From JAKACU01 sp021821185 (GTDB lineage: Bacteria; Bacillota; Bacilli; Alicyclobacillales; SLC66), in NCBI GenBank assembly GCA_027343965.1, contig DAHWJX010000002.1, forward strand, positions 1 to 19,046: DNA of 19,046 nt, in the 5' to 3' direction. The notes under the pieces were generated by a model, which ran no database searches, was not told where the DNA came from, and saw nothing but the letters and a program-made list of their open reading frames with translations. Of the stretch, positions 7,154 through 13,421 are shown piece by piece (the first letter of the stretch is position 1; each line of letters opens with the position of its first letter). The position numbers and the translations under genes are program-made.

Positions 7154-7722
7154 ATCTGGATAACAGACAACCAGTACGCCGTTACGAGAAGCGTCATCAA
7201 AGGGGTTAACACCGTCATCATAGGTAGCATCGACATTTTTGGCAAGTATGGAAAAACGCCATACACGTAATCACCATAATCATTGATTAACAATGTAGCC
7301 AAGGCAATGAGCAACCCTGTCGTAGCAAAGCGCAAAAAGTGTAAGACGTGTGTATACAAGACTGCTTCGAAAGCCATAAGAAAATGCGATACAATAAGCA
7401 ACCAGCCCTCAAAATGCAACGCACTGCCTGCGATTCGAGCAAATAAGAGAATATAAACACACCACAAGCCGTACTTCACCATCCACATAACTGCTACAGC
7501 TGAGATGACTTGTGTCCAACCGCTATGGCTACGGCGAATTGTTAACCACATAGCGATAATGAAAAAAGTAACAGAAAGTGGACTATCAGGTACAAATAGT
7601 ATAAAGTACCATGATGTATGTTGAATCTGTCCAACATACCACCAATACCCTAGGATGGTTCCGATAGCATTCATGGTTAAAACGAGCCATAAAAACCATG
7701 CGCTTGTTAACCATTTTAGCAC
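7120..7722 (-). CDS. ypjA: DUF1405 membrane protein YpjA
   Basis: This encodes a 200-residue integral membrane protein with about six hydrophobic segments and no recognisable catalytic motif. The early segments, with WWYVGQIQHTSWYFILFVPD then SPLSVTFF, and HFLMAFEAVLYTHVL further on, are typical of the DUF1405/YpjA family. The function is unknown. I prefer GTG 7722, which has GAAGGGGG with 7-base spacing; the frame is open from a TTG at 7791 that has no SD. The gene follows the qcrC terminator on the same strand, so it needs its own promoter in 7723-7794, where I could not identify a clear one. A 34-base tail-to-tail overlap with ypjC is visible. The location next to qcrC matches the ypjA-qcr arrangement of Bacillus. 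Confidence 0.82.
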   Translation of the reverse strand: MLKWLTSAWFLWLVLTMNAIGTILGYWWYVGQIQHTSWYFILFVPDSPLSVTFFIIAMWLTIRRSHSGWTQVISAVAVMWMVKYGLWCVYILLFARIAGSALHFEGWLLIVSHFLMAFEAVLYTHVLHFLRFATTGLLIALATLLINDYGDYVYGVFPYLPKMSMLPMMTVLTPLMTLLVTAYWLSVIQIQKVKPSPSTS

Positions 7723-7794
7723 CAAATGACCCCCTTCACTTTTTCCTACCGTTTTATAGTGTGACTCGAACTTTTCCTTATAATGCGCCAAGAC

Positions 7795-7836
7795 AAAAAA
7801 GTGCAGTTACGTACACATAAATGTACATAACTGCAC
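7795..7836 (-). terminator. Rho-independent terminator after qcrC
   Basis: This is a 15-bp stem with one G:U-type mismatch (GTGCAGTTACGTACA, 6-base loop, TGTACATAACTGCAC) at 7801-7836. On the minus strand it is followed by six Ts (7800-7795). It lies 33 bases after the qcrC stop and separates the qcr genes from ypjA. Confidence 0.92.
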
Positions 7837-7868
7837 CTAAAAAATGGTAGATTATACAATCCATTTGA

Positions 7869-8657
7869 TTATTTTTGCGTTTGCGTAGCCAGCCAGTCAA
7901 CCACTTGTTGCAGTTGAACGCTGCTTGTCAAACCGCCGGAAGGCGGCATATTGGGATTAAACCCTTTTTTGACGACCGGAAGCAACTGGCTGGATGTAGC
8001 TGCATTGCCGATGCCAAGTAATTCCGGACCAAATCCGCCTTTGAGATCCGTTCCGTGACAACCGGAGCACGTGTTTTGAAAGACAGTATAACCAGGCATG
8101 GATGTATTCAACAAGGCAGTACTCGTAGGATGTGATACAGCAAAAGGCAAGCCACCAGTTGCACTTGTCGTCCCACCACCAGCAGATCCACTTACTTCGT
8201 ACTGATGCTGTTGATAAGCCTCAGCCGTCAGCCAAATTGACATAAAGACAAACAGCACCATCGCTGTCGCCGCAATCGGACGATGGATTGGTCTGCGCGT
8301 CTTCCCCCGATCTAACCATGGCACGAACATCAGGAGCAAAATGCTAATAATCGGAATCGCAACGGTCCCCCAGGCGAGATCCGGGCCAGGAAAGTATTTT
8401 AAGAACTGGTACAGAAAATAAAAATACCAGTCAGGCATAGGAATATACGTTGAATCGCTTGGATTCGCAATAGAGCCTAGATGAACATGGTTATTGATCA
8501 CCCAGATCATAAAAGCAGTCAAGAACATGGCTCCTGCAATCCATTCTTTTAACAAAAAGTTAGGGAAAAACGGTTCGCGCCCATCATGCATCTTTCGATT
8601 CACCCATCGCTTGCGAGGGGCTCCTTTAATTCTATCTTTCGGATCGTCCGCAGACAC
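7869..8657 (-). CDS. qcrC: Menaquinol:cytochrome c reductase cytochrome b/c subunit QcrC
   Basis: This 262-residue protein fuses a subunit-IV-like C-terminal part of cytochrome b to a c-type cytochrome, the form found in Bacillus QcrC. Residues 38-145 contain three hydrophobic helices. PDWYFY (75-80) is the counterpart of the quinol-site PEWY motif. A Gly/Ser/Thr-rich linker (about 155-190) leads to the haem c domain with CSGCH at 197-201 and the likely axial Met237 in NMPPSGG. The haem domain should face the outside of the membrane. The start is GTG 8657 with GGAGGTAG 5 bases upstream, 17 bases after the qcrB stop. It acts with QcrB to oxidise menaquinol. The Rieske partner gene is not in this cluster. 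Confidence 0.96.
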   Translation of the reverse strand: MSADDPKDRIKGAPRKRWVNRKMHDGREPFFPNFLLKEWIAGAMFLTAFMIWVINNHVHLGSIANPSDSTYIPMPDWYFYFLYQFLKYFPGPDLAWGTVAIPIISILLLMFVPWLDRGKTRRPIHRPIAATAMVLFVFMSIWLTAEAYQQHQYEVSGSAGGGTTSATGGLPFAVSHPTSTALLNTSMPGYTVFQNTCSGCHGTDLKGGFGPELLGIGNAATSSQLLPVVKKGFNPNMPPSGGLTSSVQLQQVVDWLATQTQK

Positions 8658-8674
8658 CTTGTCTACCTCCCTAG

Positions 8675-9346
8675 TTACATTGGTCCAGCGATGCCCGCTT
8701 TACGAATCATAATAAAGTGAAGTCCTAACAAGACCAACAAAGCGGCAGGAAGGAAAAACACGTGAATGGCAAAAAACCGTGTCAAGGTTAAAGCGCCAAG
8801 TGTAGACCCACCCGTCAAGAGAAGCTTAATGTAAGGTCCAATAATCGGAACCGAAGCCGCAATATTGGCGCCGACGTCGGTCGCCCAATAGGCTTGCTGA
8901 TCCCATGGCAATAAATAACCGGTGAAACCGAACGCCAAGACGACGACAAATATCAAAACGCCGATGATCCAGTTGAGTTCGCGTGGTGCACGATAGGCCC
9001 CTGTGAAAAATACCCGAAGCATGTGTAAAAACATCATGATAATAGCCAGTGATGCGCCCCAAAAATGCATTCCACGAACAACTTGGCCGAGCAACACCTG
9101 ATTGGAAATGTATTGCACGCTATAATAGGCGTTATGAATATCAGGCACATAGTACATCGCCAAAAACATACCAGAAAGAATTTGCGTTACGATAATAAGA
9201 AATGTCAGACCGCCAAAGCAATACACAAAGGACGACATCTTGACCGCCGGATTTACATGAGCCGGCACATCATGATCGGCAATATCACGCCACAAAGGGG
9301 TAATATTGAGACGTTCGTCAATCCAATCATAAGTACGTTTGATCAT
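8675..9346 (-). CDS. qcrB: Menaquinol:cytochrome c reductase cytochrome b subunit QcrB
   Basis: This 223-residue cytochrome b6-type membrane subunit has four helices, like Bacillus QcrB (224). Haem b ligands are His94 and His108 (RGMHFWGASL...FLHMLR) and His195 and His210. The 15-residue separation of the second pair is the b6-type spacing. Cys43 (VYCFGG) is at the position that binds the extra haem covalently in b6f and Bacillus bc complexes. GFTGYLLPWDQQAYWA is also conserved. The ATG at 9346 has a modest SD (TAGGTGAA, about 10 bases away). qcrC follows after 17 bases. In Bacillus, qcrA lies directly upstream; here the next upstream gene is ypiF after 238 noncoding bases. Confidence 0.97.
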   Translation of the reverse strand: MIKRTYDWIDERLNITPLWRDIADHDVPAHVNPAVKMSSFVYCFGGLTFLIIVTQILSGMFLAMYYVPDIHNAYYSVQYISNQVLLGQVVRGMHFWGASLAIIMMFLHMLRVFFTGAYRAPRELNWIIGVLIFVVVLAFGFTGYLLPWDQQAYWATDVGANIAASVPIIGPYIKLLLTGGSTLGALTLTRFFAIHVFFLPAALLVLLGLHFIMIRKAGIAGPM

Positions 9347-9584
9347 TTATGTGGTTCACCTACCCATGTCATTTCGCCGCAAACGCTAATGTGGTCTCAT
9401 ACCCTACCTGCGAGCCCTCTCACCTCCTGAAACACCTGACGCAGGTCTTGACAAAACTACTTGCCAAAAGTAATTGGGTTGATAAAGACTGTCACGTTTG
9501 CCTTAGCACATTCCCCTATGATTAGTTTTACGGTTTTCTAGATACTAGCACAAGTAGGCTGTGTGACGAAAACTCGACAGGTAT
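9347..9584 (-). other. Noncoding gap between ypiF and qcrB where qcrA would be expected
   Basis: No open frame here resembles a Rieske protein, and 238 bases is too short for the usual gene of about 500 bases. On the minus strand a strong SD-like AGGAGGTGAG lies at 9428-9419 with no start codon at proper distance, which may be a relic. A short imperfect palindrome ACCTGACGCAGGT is at 9434-9446. I could not identify a convincing promoter or a terminator for ypiF, so ypiF-qcrBC may be one transcript. Confidence 0.6.
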
Positions 9585-10208
9585 TTAATATTTTTGGTTC
9601 CAAAGTGTTTCAACGACCATTTGCAAGCGATCGGATATCTGTTGCAAATACTTTTCACCTGCTTGCGCAGTGGCGCGGTTTGCTTTCAAACGGTCAGCAG
9701 ACTTTTGGTCAACATCAACCAATCCCTTGGCAATCGTTAACATGAGTGATGTGTCATGCTCTCCAGACGGTATGTATGTATCAGGTGCTAAGTCCAAACC
9801 ATCATGCCACCACACAAATGAAGCAGTCTTCAGGGCAGTATTTGAAAATGCATCAAAGAAAGCTTGCTCTTTATGTAGGCTATCACTTAAGAGTACTGCA
9901 TAGGTGATGGGCAGATAGCGTGAAAAAACGTTCATAGATTCTTGCAAGAGTGCGCAGAATTGTTCATGGGGTATGGAAAAAAATGCATTTTCGTCATTCA
10001 CGAGATCCACGCCTTGAACAGGTATGGTCAATACACGACCCCCTAGCCGTTGTTCAAGCGTATCCCGAATTTTACGTACAATAAACCACGATGAACCCAT
10101 AGGTAAGTGACTTGGCCTTTGCGTCATGCCACAAAAGGTGAATAAAACCGTATCGTGATATGACTTTGTTTCGCGTAATTCTTGAGCATTCATTTCTTCT
10201 ACACGCAA
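9585..10208 (-). CDS. ypiF: YpiF family protein (DUF2487)
   Basis: This encodes a soluble, mostly helical protein of 207 residues with no catalytic motif that I recognise. The early segment ELRETKSYHDTVLFTFCGMT and then RDTLEQRLGGRVLTIP resemble the start of the DUF2487/YpiF family, and the position next to qcr and near ypiB supports this; the function is not established. The frame is open to 10274, but the TTG at 10208 has AAAGGA with 9-base spacing, and the translated start then resembles the family N-terminus. ATG 10193 is a possible alternative with a weaker SD. The upstream unit ends in a hairpin at 10254-10295, so ypiF probably has its own promoter. The protein is longer than I expect for YpiF, with a poorly conserved C-terminal extension. 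The call is moderate. Confidence 0.68.
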   Translation of the reverse strand: MRVEEMNAQELRETKSYHDTVLFTFCGMTQRPSHLPMGSSWFIVRKIRDTLEQRLGGRVLTIPVQGVDLVNDENAFFSIPHEQFCALLQESMNVFSRYLPITYAVLLSDSLHKEQAFFDAFSNTALKTASFVWWHDGLDLAPDTYIPSGEHDTSLMLTIAKGLVDVDQKSADRLKANRATAQAGEKYLQQISDRLQMVVETLWNQKY

Positions 10209-10248
10209 AGCTATCGCATCCTTTCTGCCACATAGTATCACAGGATCC

Positions 10249-10295
10249 AAGAAAAGCAGGCAATCCCTGCCCATGAGGACAGGAAATGCCTGCTT
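10249..10295 (-). terminator. Rho-independent terminator after the riboswitch-controlled gene
   Basis: The inverted repeat AAGCAGGCA (10254-10262) and TGCCTGCTT (10287-10295) continues inward to a 16-bp stem with two mismatches. On the minus strand it is followed by TTTTCTT. It lies 17 bases after the stop of the 154-residue protein gene and isolates that gene from ypiF. Confidence 0.65.
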
Positions 10296-10312
10296 AGTAC
10301 GTAAACAAGTGA

Positions 10313-10777
10313 TTAAAGAGCTGATTGTACAAAAAACATGTTTGCACCTTGCTCTTTTGCATGCACATTACGTGCTCGGTCAGATTCTACATGTGCCAAG
10401 CCCAAATCTCGCATCGTCATTTGCACACCGGCACGAATTCCCTTTTCTGCCTGGACGGATAAAGAATATGCTGAACTTATCGCTTTAGAAATAGCAGCTG
10501 CAGCAAATGGGGCGACATGCGATATATCGTATCCTACCTGCACAAACCCATGCAGAATGCCTCGGGTAGCTTGCGCTATCGTCCAAGCATGAAACGGTTG
10601 GTTTGACCTTAGAATCACCATCATTGCATGATATGCCGTTTCCTCAACTTGTGAGATACGTTCAGATGGTTCTGCTAGGTACGTGACGGACGATGCCACT
10701 TCTTGCATAAGTACTGGTCCAATCCTGCTTGGTTCAAGTTGACCAATACGAAAATCCTCCATGATCAAATCCATCAT
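10313..10777 (-). CDS. Unrecognised 154-residue protein under a c-di-AMP riboswitch
   Basis: I do not recognise this family. The product is a soluble-looking protein of 154 residues with no signal peptide, no clear membrane helix and no nucleotide-binding or metal motif. It is predicted to be largely helical. A central alanine/serine-rich amphipathic stretch (APFAAAAISKAISSAYSLSV, about 90-109) is followed by a basic segment GIRAGVQMTMRDLGLAHVES. HAWTIAQATRGILHGFVQVG precedes it. ATG 10777 has GAGAGG 6 bases away; ATG 10774 is an equally possible start, and TTG 10780 is too close. The gene is the only one in a unit bounded by a promoter and ydaO/yuaA-type aptamer upstream and a hairpin downstream. 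So it is probably controlled by c-di-AMP, which in other bacteria regulates potassium and osmolyte transport and wall turnover. Any link to those processes is inference. It might also be a structural or regulatory partner protein. Confidence 0.75.
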   Translation of the reverse strand: MMDLIMEDFRIGQLEPSRIGPVLMQEVASSVTYLAEPSERISQVEETAYHAMMVILRSNQPFHAWTIAQATRGILHGFVQVGYDISHVAPFAAAAISKAISSAYSLSVQAEKGIRAGVQMTMRDLGLAHVESDRARNVHAKEQGANMFFVQSAL

Positions 10778-10792
10778 CAAACACCTCTCTTT

Positions 10793-10910
10793 GCGCCGAC
10801 GAGGTTAGCTGACGGGTTTGGGAAAAGAGATTCCCTACCGGATACATCCGGATACACCCCTACAACACGGTTCCCCCGCTTCCAAAAACCTTGGAACTAG
10901 GCCTATGCTT
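10793..10910 (-). ncRNA. Cyclic di-AMP riboswitch (ydaO/yuaA type)
   Basis: On the minus strand the 5' leader of the 154-residue protein gene carries the conserved pieces of the ydaO/yuaA aptamer in the right order. First comes GCC, then a hairpin TTCCAA...TTGGAA, then GGGGGAACC (10878-10870) and AGGGGTGTATC (10861-10851). Next is a perfect hairpin CCGGATGTATCCGG, then GGTAGGGAATC, TTTTCCC, and the hallmark CCCGTCAGCTAACCTCG followed by GGC. From memory, the Thermoanaerobacter tengcongensis aptamer has the matching blocks GGAGGAACC, GGGGTTAATC, GTAGGGATACC and CCCGACAGCTAAC. The P1 helix is short here (GCC/GGC). The SD of the gene lies only a few bases after the aptamer with no intrinsic terminator in between, so control of ribosome access seems likelier than termination. 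Known members mostly turn genes off when c-di-AMP binds. Confidence 0.92.
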
Positions 10911-10930
10911 TATTTGGATGCTACGGTCTT

Positions 10931-10959
10931 ATTGTAGCCTACTCCCACGTTCGAAGCAA
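10931..10959 (-). promoter_or_regulatory. Promoter of the riboswitch unit
   Basis: TTGCTT (10959-10954), a 17-base spacer and TACAAT (10936-10931) form a sigma-A-like promoter. The predicted transcript would start near 10923, just ahead of the aptamer. It overlaps the last codons and the stop of ypiB, so the riboswitch gene can be transcribed independently of ypiB. Confidence 0.6.
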
Positions 10960-11493
10960 TGCCTTGTATTGGTAAGATAGTTCCGCAAATGCGCTGCGGT
11001 CTTTACGGTCAAGAGCTTCGTCAATACGTTGTCGTAAAAAAGTGCACTGATGGTCATACTGCACGTGATCAAGCCACATCTCAGCTTCGAGTCCTGTCAT
11101 AATATCGCGTTTCGATTGTACCTTCAATTCAGCCTCCTGACTCTCTAGGACAGCTGAATATTCTACACAGTGCGCGCGATCACGAAAGTAAAGCGTGATG
11201 TACAATTCTTCATTAGGATGATTATGCAAATCAAGGAAGGCTTTTTCCACATCCGACGTGACGCGCCGATTCTTATAAAACTTAAAGGCCGTCATATTCA
11301 CGCACGTAGTAGACATGAATAACGCTTTTGGCGAACGTTCCAAGCGATCGGTAAAATGAGTTTTTTCAAGCAGGCTTTCATTGGACGCCACATATTGCAA
11401 AAGCCATTCAGCTTCGGGGTTTTTCAGGTTGAAGTGTTCTAAAAACCAGTGGATAAATCGTTTCTTGTCCGCAACCGTGATTATTTCCCTCAT
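10939..11493 (-). CDS. ypiB: UPF0302 family protein YpiB
   Basis: This encodes a 184-residue cytoplasmic protein of the UPF0302/YpiB family (B. subtilis YpiB has 179). The N-terminal block KKRFIHWFLEHFNLKNPEAE, followed by WLLQYVASNESLLEKTHF, is strongly conserved in this family. It is followed by segments about expression of beta strands and a C-terminal helical part (about 125-184) rich in Asp, Arg and Glu, ending in KALLRTWE. Its function is not established. ATG 11493 has AAGGGGAG at 8-base spacing. The 110-base upstream region holds a 10-bp inverted repeat whose right arm ends next to the SD, and a 12-codon open frame that covers the left arm. The order ypiB-ypiF-qcr matches Bacillus except for the riboswitch unit inserted between ypiB and ypiF. 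Confidence 0.88.
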   Translation of the reverse strand: MREIITVADKKRFIHWFLEHFNLKNPEAEWLLQYVASNESLLEKTHFTDRLERSPKALFMSTTCVNMTAFKFYKNRRVTSDVEKAFLDLHNHPNEELYITLYFRDRAHCVEYSAVLESQEAELKVQSKRDIMTGLEAEMWLDHVQYDHQCTFLRQRIDEALDRKDRSAFAELSYQYKALLRTWE

Positions 11494-11511
11494 GGCGTCT
11501 TCTCCCCTTCC

Positions 11512-11569
11512 ATAAACAAAGAGACATGCCTAGCAGGCGATAAAAATTACGGCTTTGTTCTTTGTTTAT
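11512..11569 (-). repeat. 10-bp perfect inverted repeat in the ypiB leader
   Basis: ATAAACAAAG (11512-11521) and CTTTGTTTAT (11560-11569) are exact complements separated by 38 bases. The intervening sequence holds a small stem GCCT/AGGC (11528-11538). One arm is immediately upstream of the ypiB SD. No U-tract follows, so it is not a standard terminator. It may be an operator or a leader hairpin. Confidence 0.4.
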
Positions 11570-11585
11570 TCGAGAAACCGTCCAT
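11547..11585 (-). other. Possible 12-codon leader ORF upstream of ypiB
   Basis: The short frame encodes MDGFSNKQRTKP and has GAAGGA a few bases before its ATG. Its middle codons coincide with the left arm of the inverted repeat at 11560-11569. Translation of it could therefore open that stem. There is no other evidence that it is expressed. Confidence 0.25.
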
Positions 11586-11603
11586 GATTTCCTTCTTTCA
11601 AGC

Positions 11604-13232
11604 CTAAATTTCAGGAATTTCTCGCACCATGGCATCTGCACCGGCAAATTGCACCATAAAACCGAGTTTCCTTAGCACCGAGAGCACCACACCTTCATCG
11701 TCAACTCTAAATAAAAATGCATGATCCCCAATTCTTTGCACCATACGATCACGAAGTGCTTGAACACGCTCAATTTCCAGTGCCGTAGCATCATCTCTTG
11801 CAGTGACCACACAACTGATCTCCATACGTACTTTGCCATATTCGTTGCACCAATCTGTAATGGTTTTTATAACGTTAGAAGGCACTTCGTACGCTGCGAT
11901 ACGGGTTAAAAATGCAACGATCGAGATTTGATCGAACCCGGCAAGTAACGCGCGATAGACACTATCGCGCGTCAATTGGTACGTACGCCACTTCTCGTTT
12001 TTTACAAGATCAGCCATCGTTTGCAAGTCCCACCCGTACATAGCGTCGCCGCCAACGGGCACAAGAATTTCGAAATTTGGTGATAAAATTGCCAGAGAGT
12101 CTTCCATGTCCTGTTTTTCCGAATCATCATCGGCTTCAAATGATATGGCATTGCAAAGCCACTTTTCTCCCAATTTGGACAATCGGTATAAAGAAGTGCC
12201 TGATTCACCTTGCCCGCGCATTAAAGCTCCTGTATACACCAACATTTGTAAAACATGCAGTTCATACACTTGTTCTGCTGATTCATAGTAAAAGTCTCGC
12301 ATCTGACCGTGTATAACCGCTTTTAAAGATTCTGCATAAACCCACTCATGGCCCGTCACCTGAGCTATCTGCGTGACGATACGCCGGATATTTTTAATCG
12401 CATGTCGATAGGTTTTTATCCAATAGAGAAAGATATGATACGCGCGCTCTTCATCCGATTGTTTTATATAGGTGTCACATCGAGTTTTATCAACGACTAA
12501 GCTACCATCTTCCTGCTCTAGCAAACAGCCTTCGCCATATAGATGATCATAGAGAAGCGCAAACCGTTCTGCATAATCATGATACCGGCGCCCATATCCA
12601 AATCGCCATAAATTCGATGGCGTTAACGGTTCCTCCGATACTTCAAACAACTGCGTAATTTGTTGCTGACTACGCTTAAAAATGACGCCCTCTTGTGTTA
12701 ATTTTATAGGTTGCTTGGCCACGAAAAATAAGAGTACAGCCGCATCTCGTGCCATTGCTGTCTCATCATAGCGATAAAACACTGGAGTCATCGTCGCTTT
12801 TTGCACTCGTGATTGAAGAATTTGATAGGTGTTTTCACGAAGTTTTTTCCAAACATCGTCTGGACATACATACATCACGGATGATGACGAGTTATGTTCA
12901 AATACAAAGCCTTCTTGTATCAGTTCACTCAACACGGAGACCGCGATCTTACGCTCGGTCTCCGCCTCACCACAAACATCCTTAAGTAATCCCGTCAACT
13001 CTTCTTTGACAAAACTCGTTCGCCCATCGAGCACTAATTGTTCAAGTGCTTTTTGCGCGTGTGGTGAGACATGTTGTACTCTTTGTTCGACATAGTGGGG
13101 CTCAAAAAAACGCGATAGAATTTCTTGAAGAACAGTATTTTTGGAATACAAGGGGCATGACAAAGCATGCCGTTTTGCTATTTTTTGCAAGTTGGTAAAA
13201 TCACTCTGGTTCAAACAATCTGCGAGTCGCAC
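11604..13232 (-). CDS. Helicase-associated (XPB/Ssl2-like) domain protein without helicase core
   Basis: This 542-residue cytoplasmic protein has no Walker A (GxGKT/S) or DEAH motif, so it should not hydrolyse ATP as a helicase itself. The C-terminal third contains the XPB/Ssl2-type helicase-associated domain (Helicase_C_3): LAILSPNFEILVPVG, then WDLQTMADLV, TYQLTRDSVYRALLAG, ISIVAFLTR and VIKTITDWCNEYGKVRM (about 380-475). The N-terminal part is helical and looks like winged-helix repeats. In other bacteria such proteins may stand next to an XPB-like helicase gene; none is present here. GTG 13232 has GAGGGAT at good spacing. The gene starts after the trp-tyrA terminator and so should have its own promoter. 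It occupies the place where ypiA and aroA (EPSP synthase) lie in B. subtilis. Its role is unknown; DNA repair is only a guess. Confidence 0.75.
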   Translation of the reverse strand: MRLADCLNQSDFTNLQKIAKRHALSCPLYSKNTVLQEILSRFFEPHYVEQRVQHVSPHAQKALEQLVLDGRTSFVKEELTGLLKDVCGEAETERKIAVSVLSELIQEGFVFEHNSSSSVMYVCPDDVWKKLRENTYQILQSRVQKATMTPVFYRYDETAMARDAAVLLFFVAKQPIKLTQEGVIFKRSQQQITQLFEVSEEPLTPSNLWRFGYGRRYHDYAERFALLYDHLYGEGCLLEQEDGSLVVDKTRCDTYIKQSDEERAYHIFLYWIKTYRHAIKNIRRIVTQIAQVTGHEWVYAESLKAVIHGQMRDFYYESAEQVYELHVLQMLVYTGALMRGQGESGTSLYRLSKLGEKWLCNAISFEADDDSEKQDMEDSLAILSPNFEILVPVGGDAMYGWDLQTMADLVKNEKWRTYQLTRDSVYRALLAGFDQISIVAFLTRIAAYEVPSNVIKTITDWCNEYGKVRMEISCVVTARDDATALEIERVQALRDRMVQRIGDHAFLFRVDDEGVVLSVLRKLGFMVQFAGADAMVREIPEI

Positions 13233-13316
13233 AAAGATCCCTCACTAGTCCTAGGATTTCCTTTGTAGGATCATCAAATTTTGCCGCAACTATACGCACC
13301 AGATAAAAATCTCCAT

Positions 13317-13345
13317 AAAAAAGACTCGCAACGTTCATGCGAGTC
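13317..13345 (-). terminator. Rho-independent terminator of the trp-tyrA operon
   Basis: GACTCGCA (13323-13330), a 7-base loop and TGCGAGTC (13338-13345) form a perfect 8-bp GC-rich stem. On the minus strand it is followed by six Ts (13322-13317). It lies 77 bases after the tyrA stop. Confidence 0.93.
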
Positions 13346-13421
13346 AAGAGAGAGATTACTAGGAGTGGAGAGAAACTACATCTCACATCATCATCTATCT
13401 TACCGACCAATCGTTTGGAAG

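Noticed and set aside
9065..9430. Plus-strand open frame of 121 codons opposite qcrB
   Set aside because: Antisense shadow of a well-supported cytochrome b gene; no SD and no protein similarity seen.
9434..9446. Short palindrome ACCTGACGCAGGT before qcrB
   Set aside because: Only 5-bp arms; too short to call an operator or terminator without a second copy.
10273..10592. Plus-strand frames opposite the riboswitch-controlled gene
   Set aside because: They overlap the terminator and the minus-strand ORF. The promoter, aptamer, SD and terminator all agree on the minus strand.
10841..10859. Apparent tandem repeat of CCGGATACA
   Set aside because: It is explained by the perfect CCGGATGTATCCGG hairpin of the riboswitch, not by a repeat element.
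10924..10938. GCTAC...GTAGC stem at the end of ypiB as a terminator
   Set aside because: Only a 5-bp stem, no U-tract, and it overlaps the better-supported promoter of the riboswitch unit.
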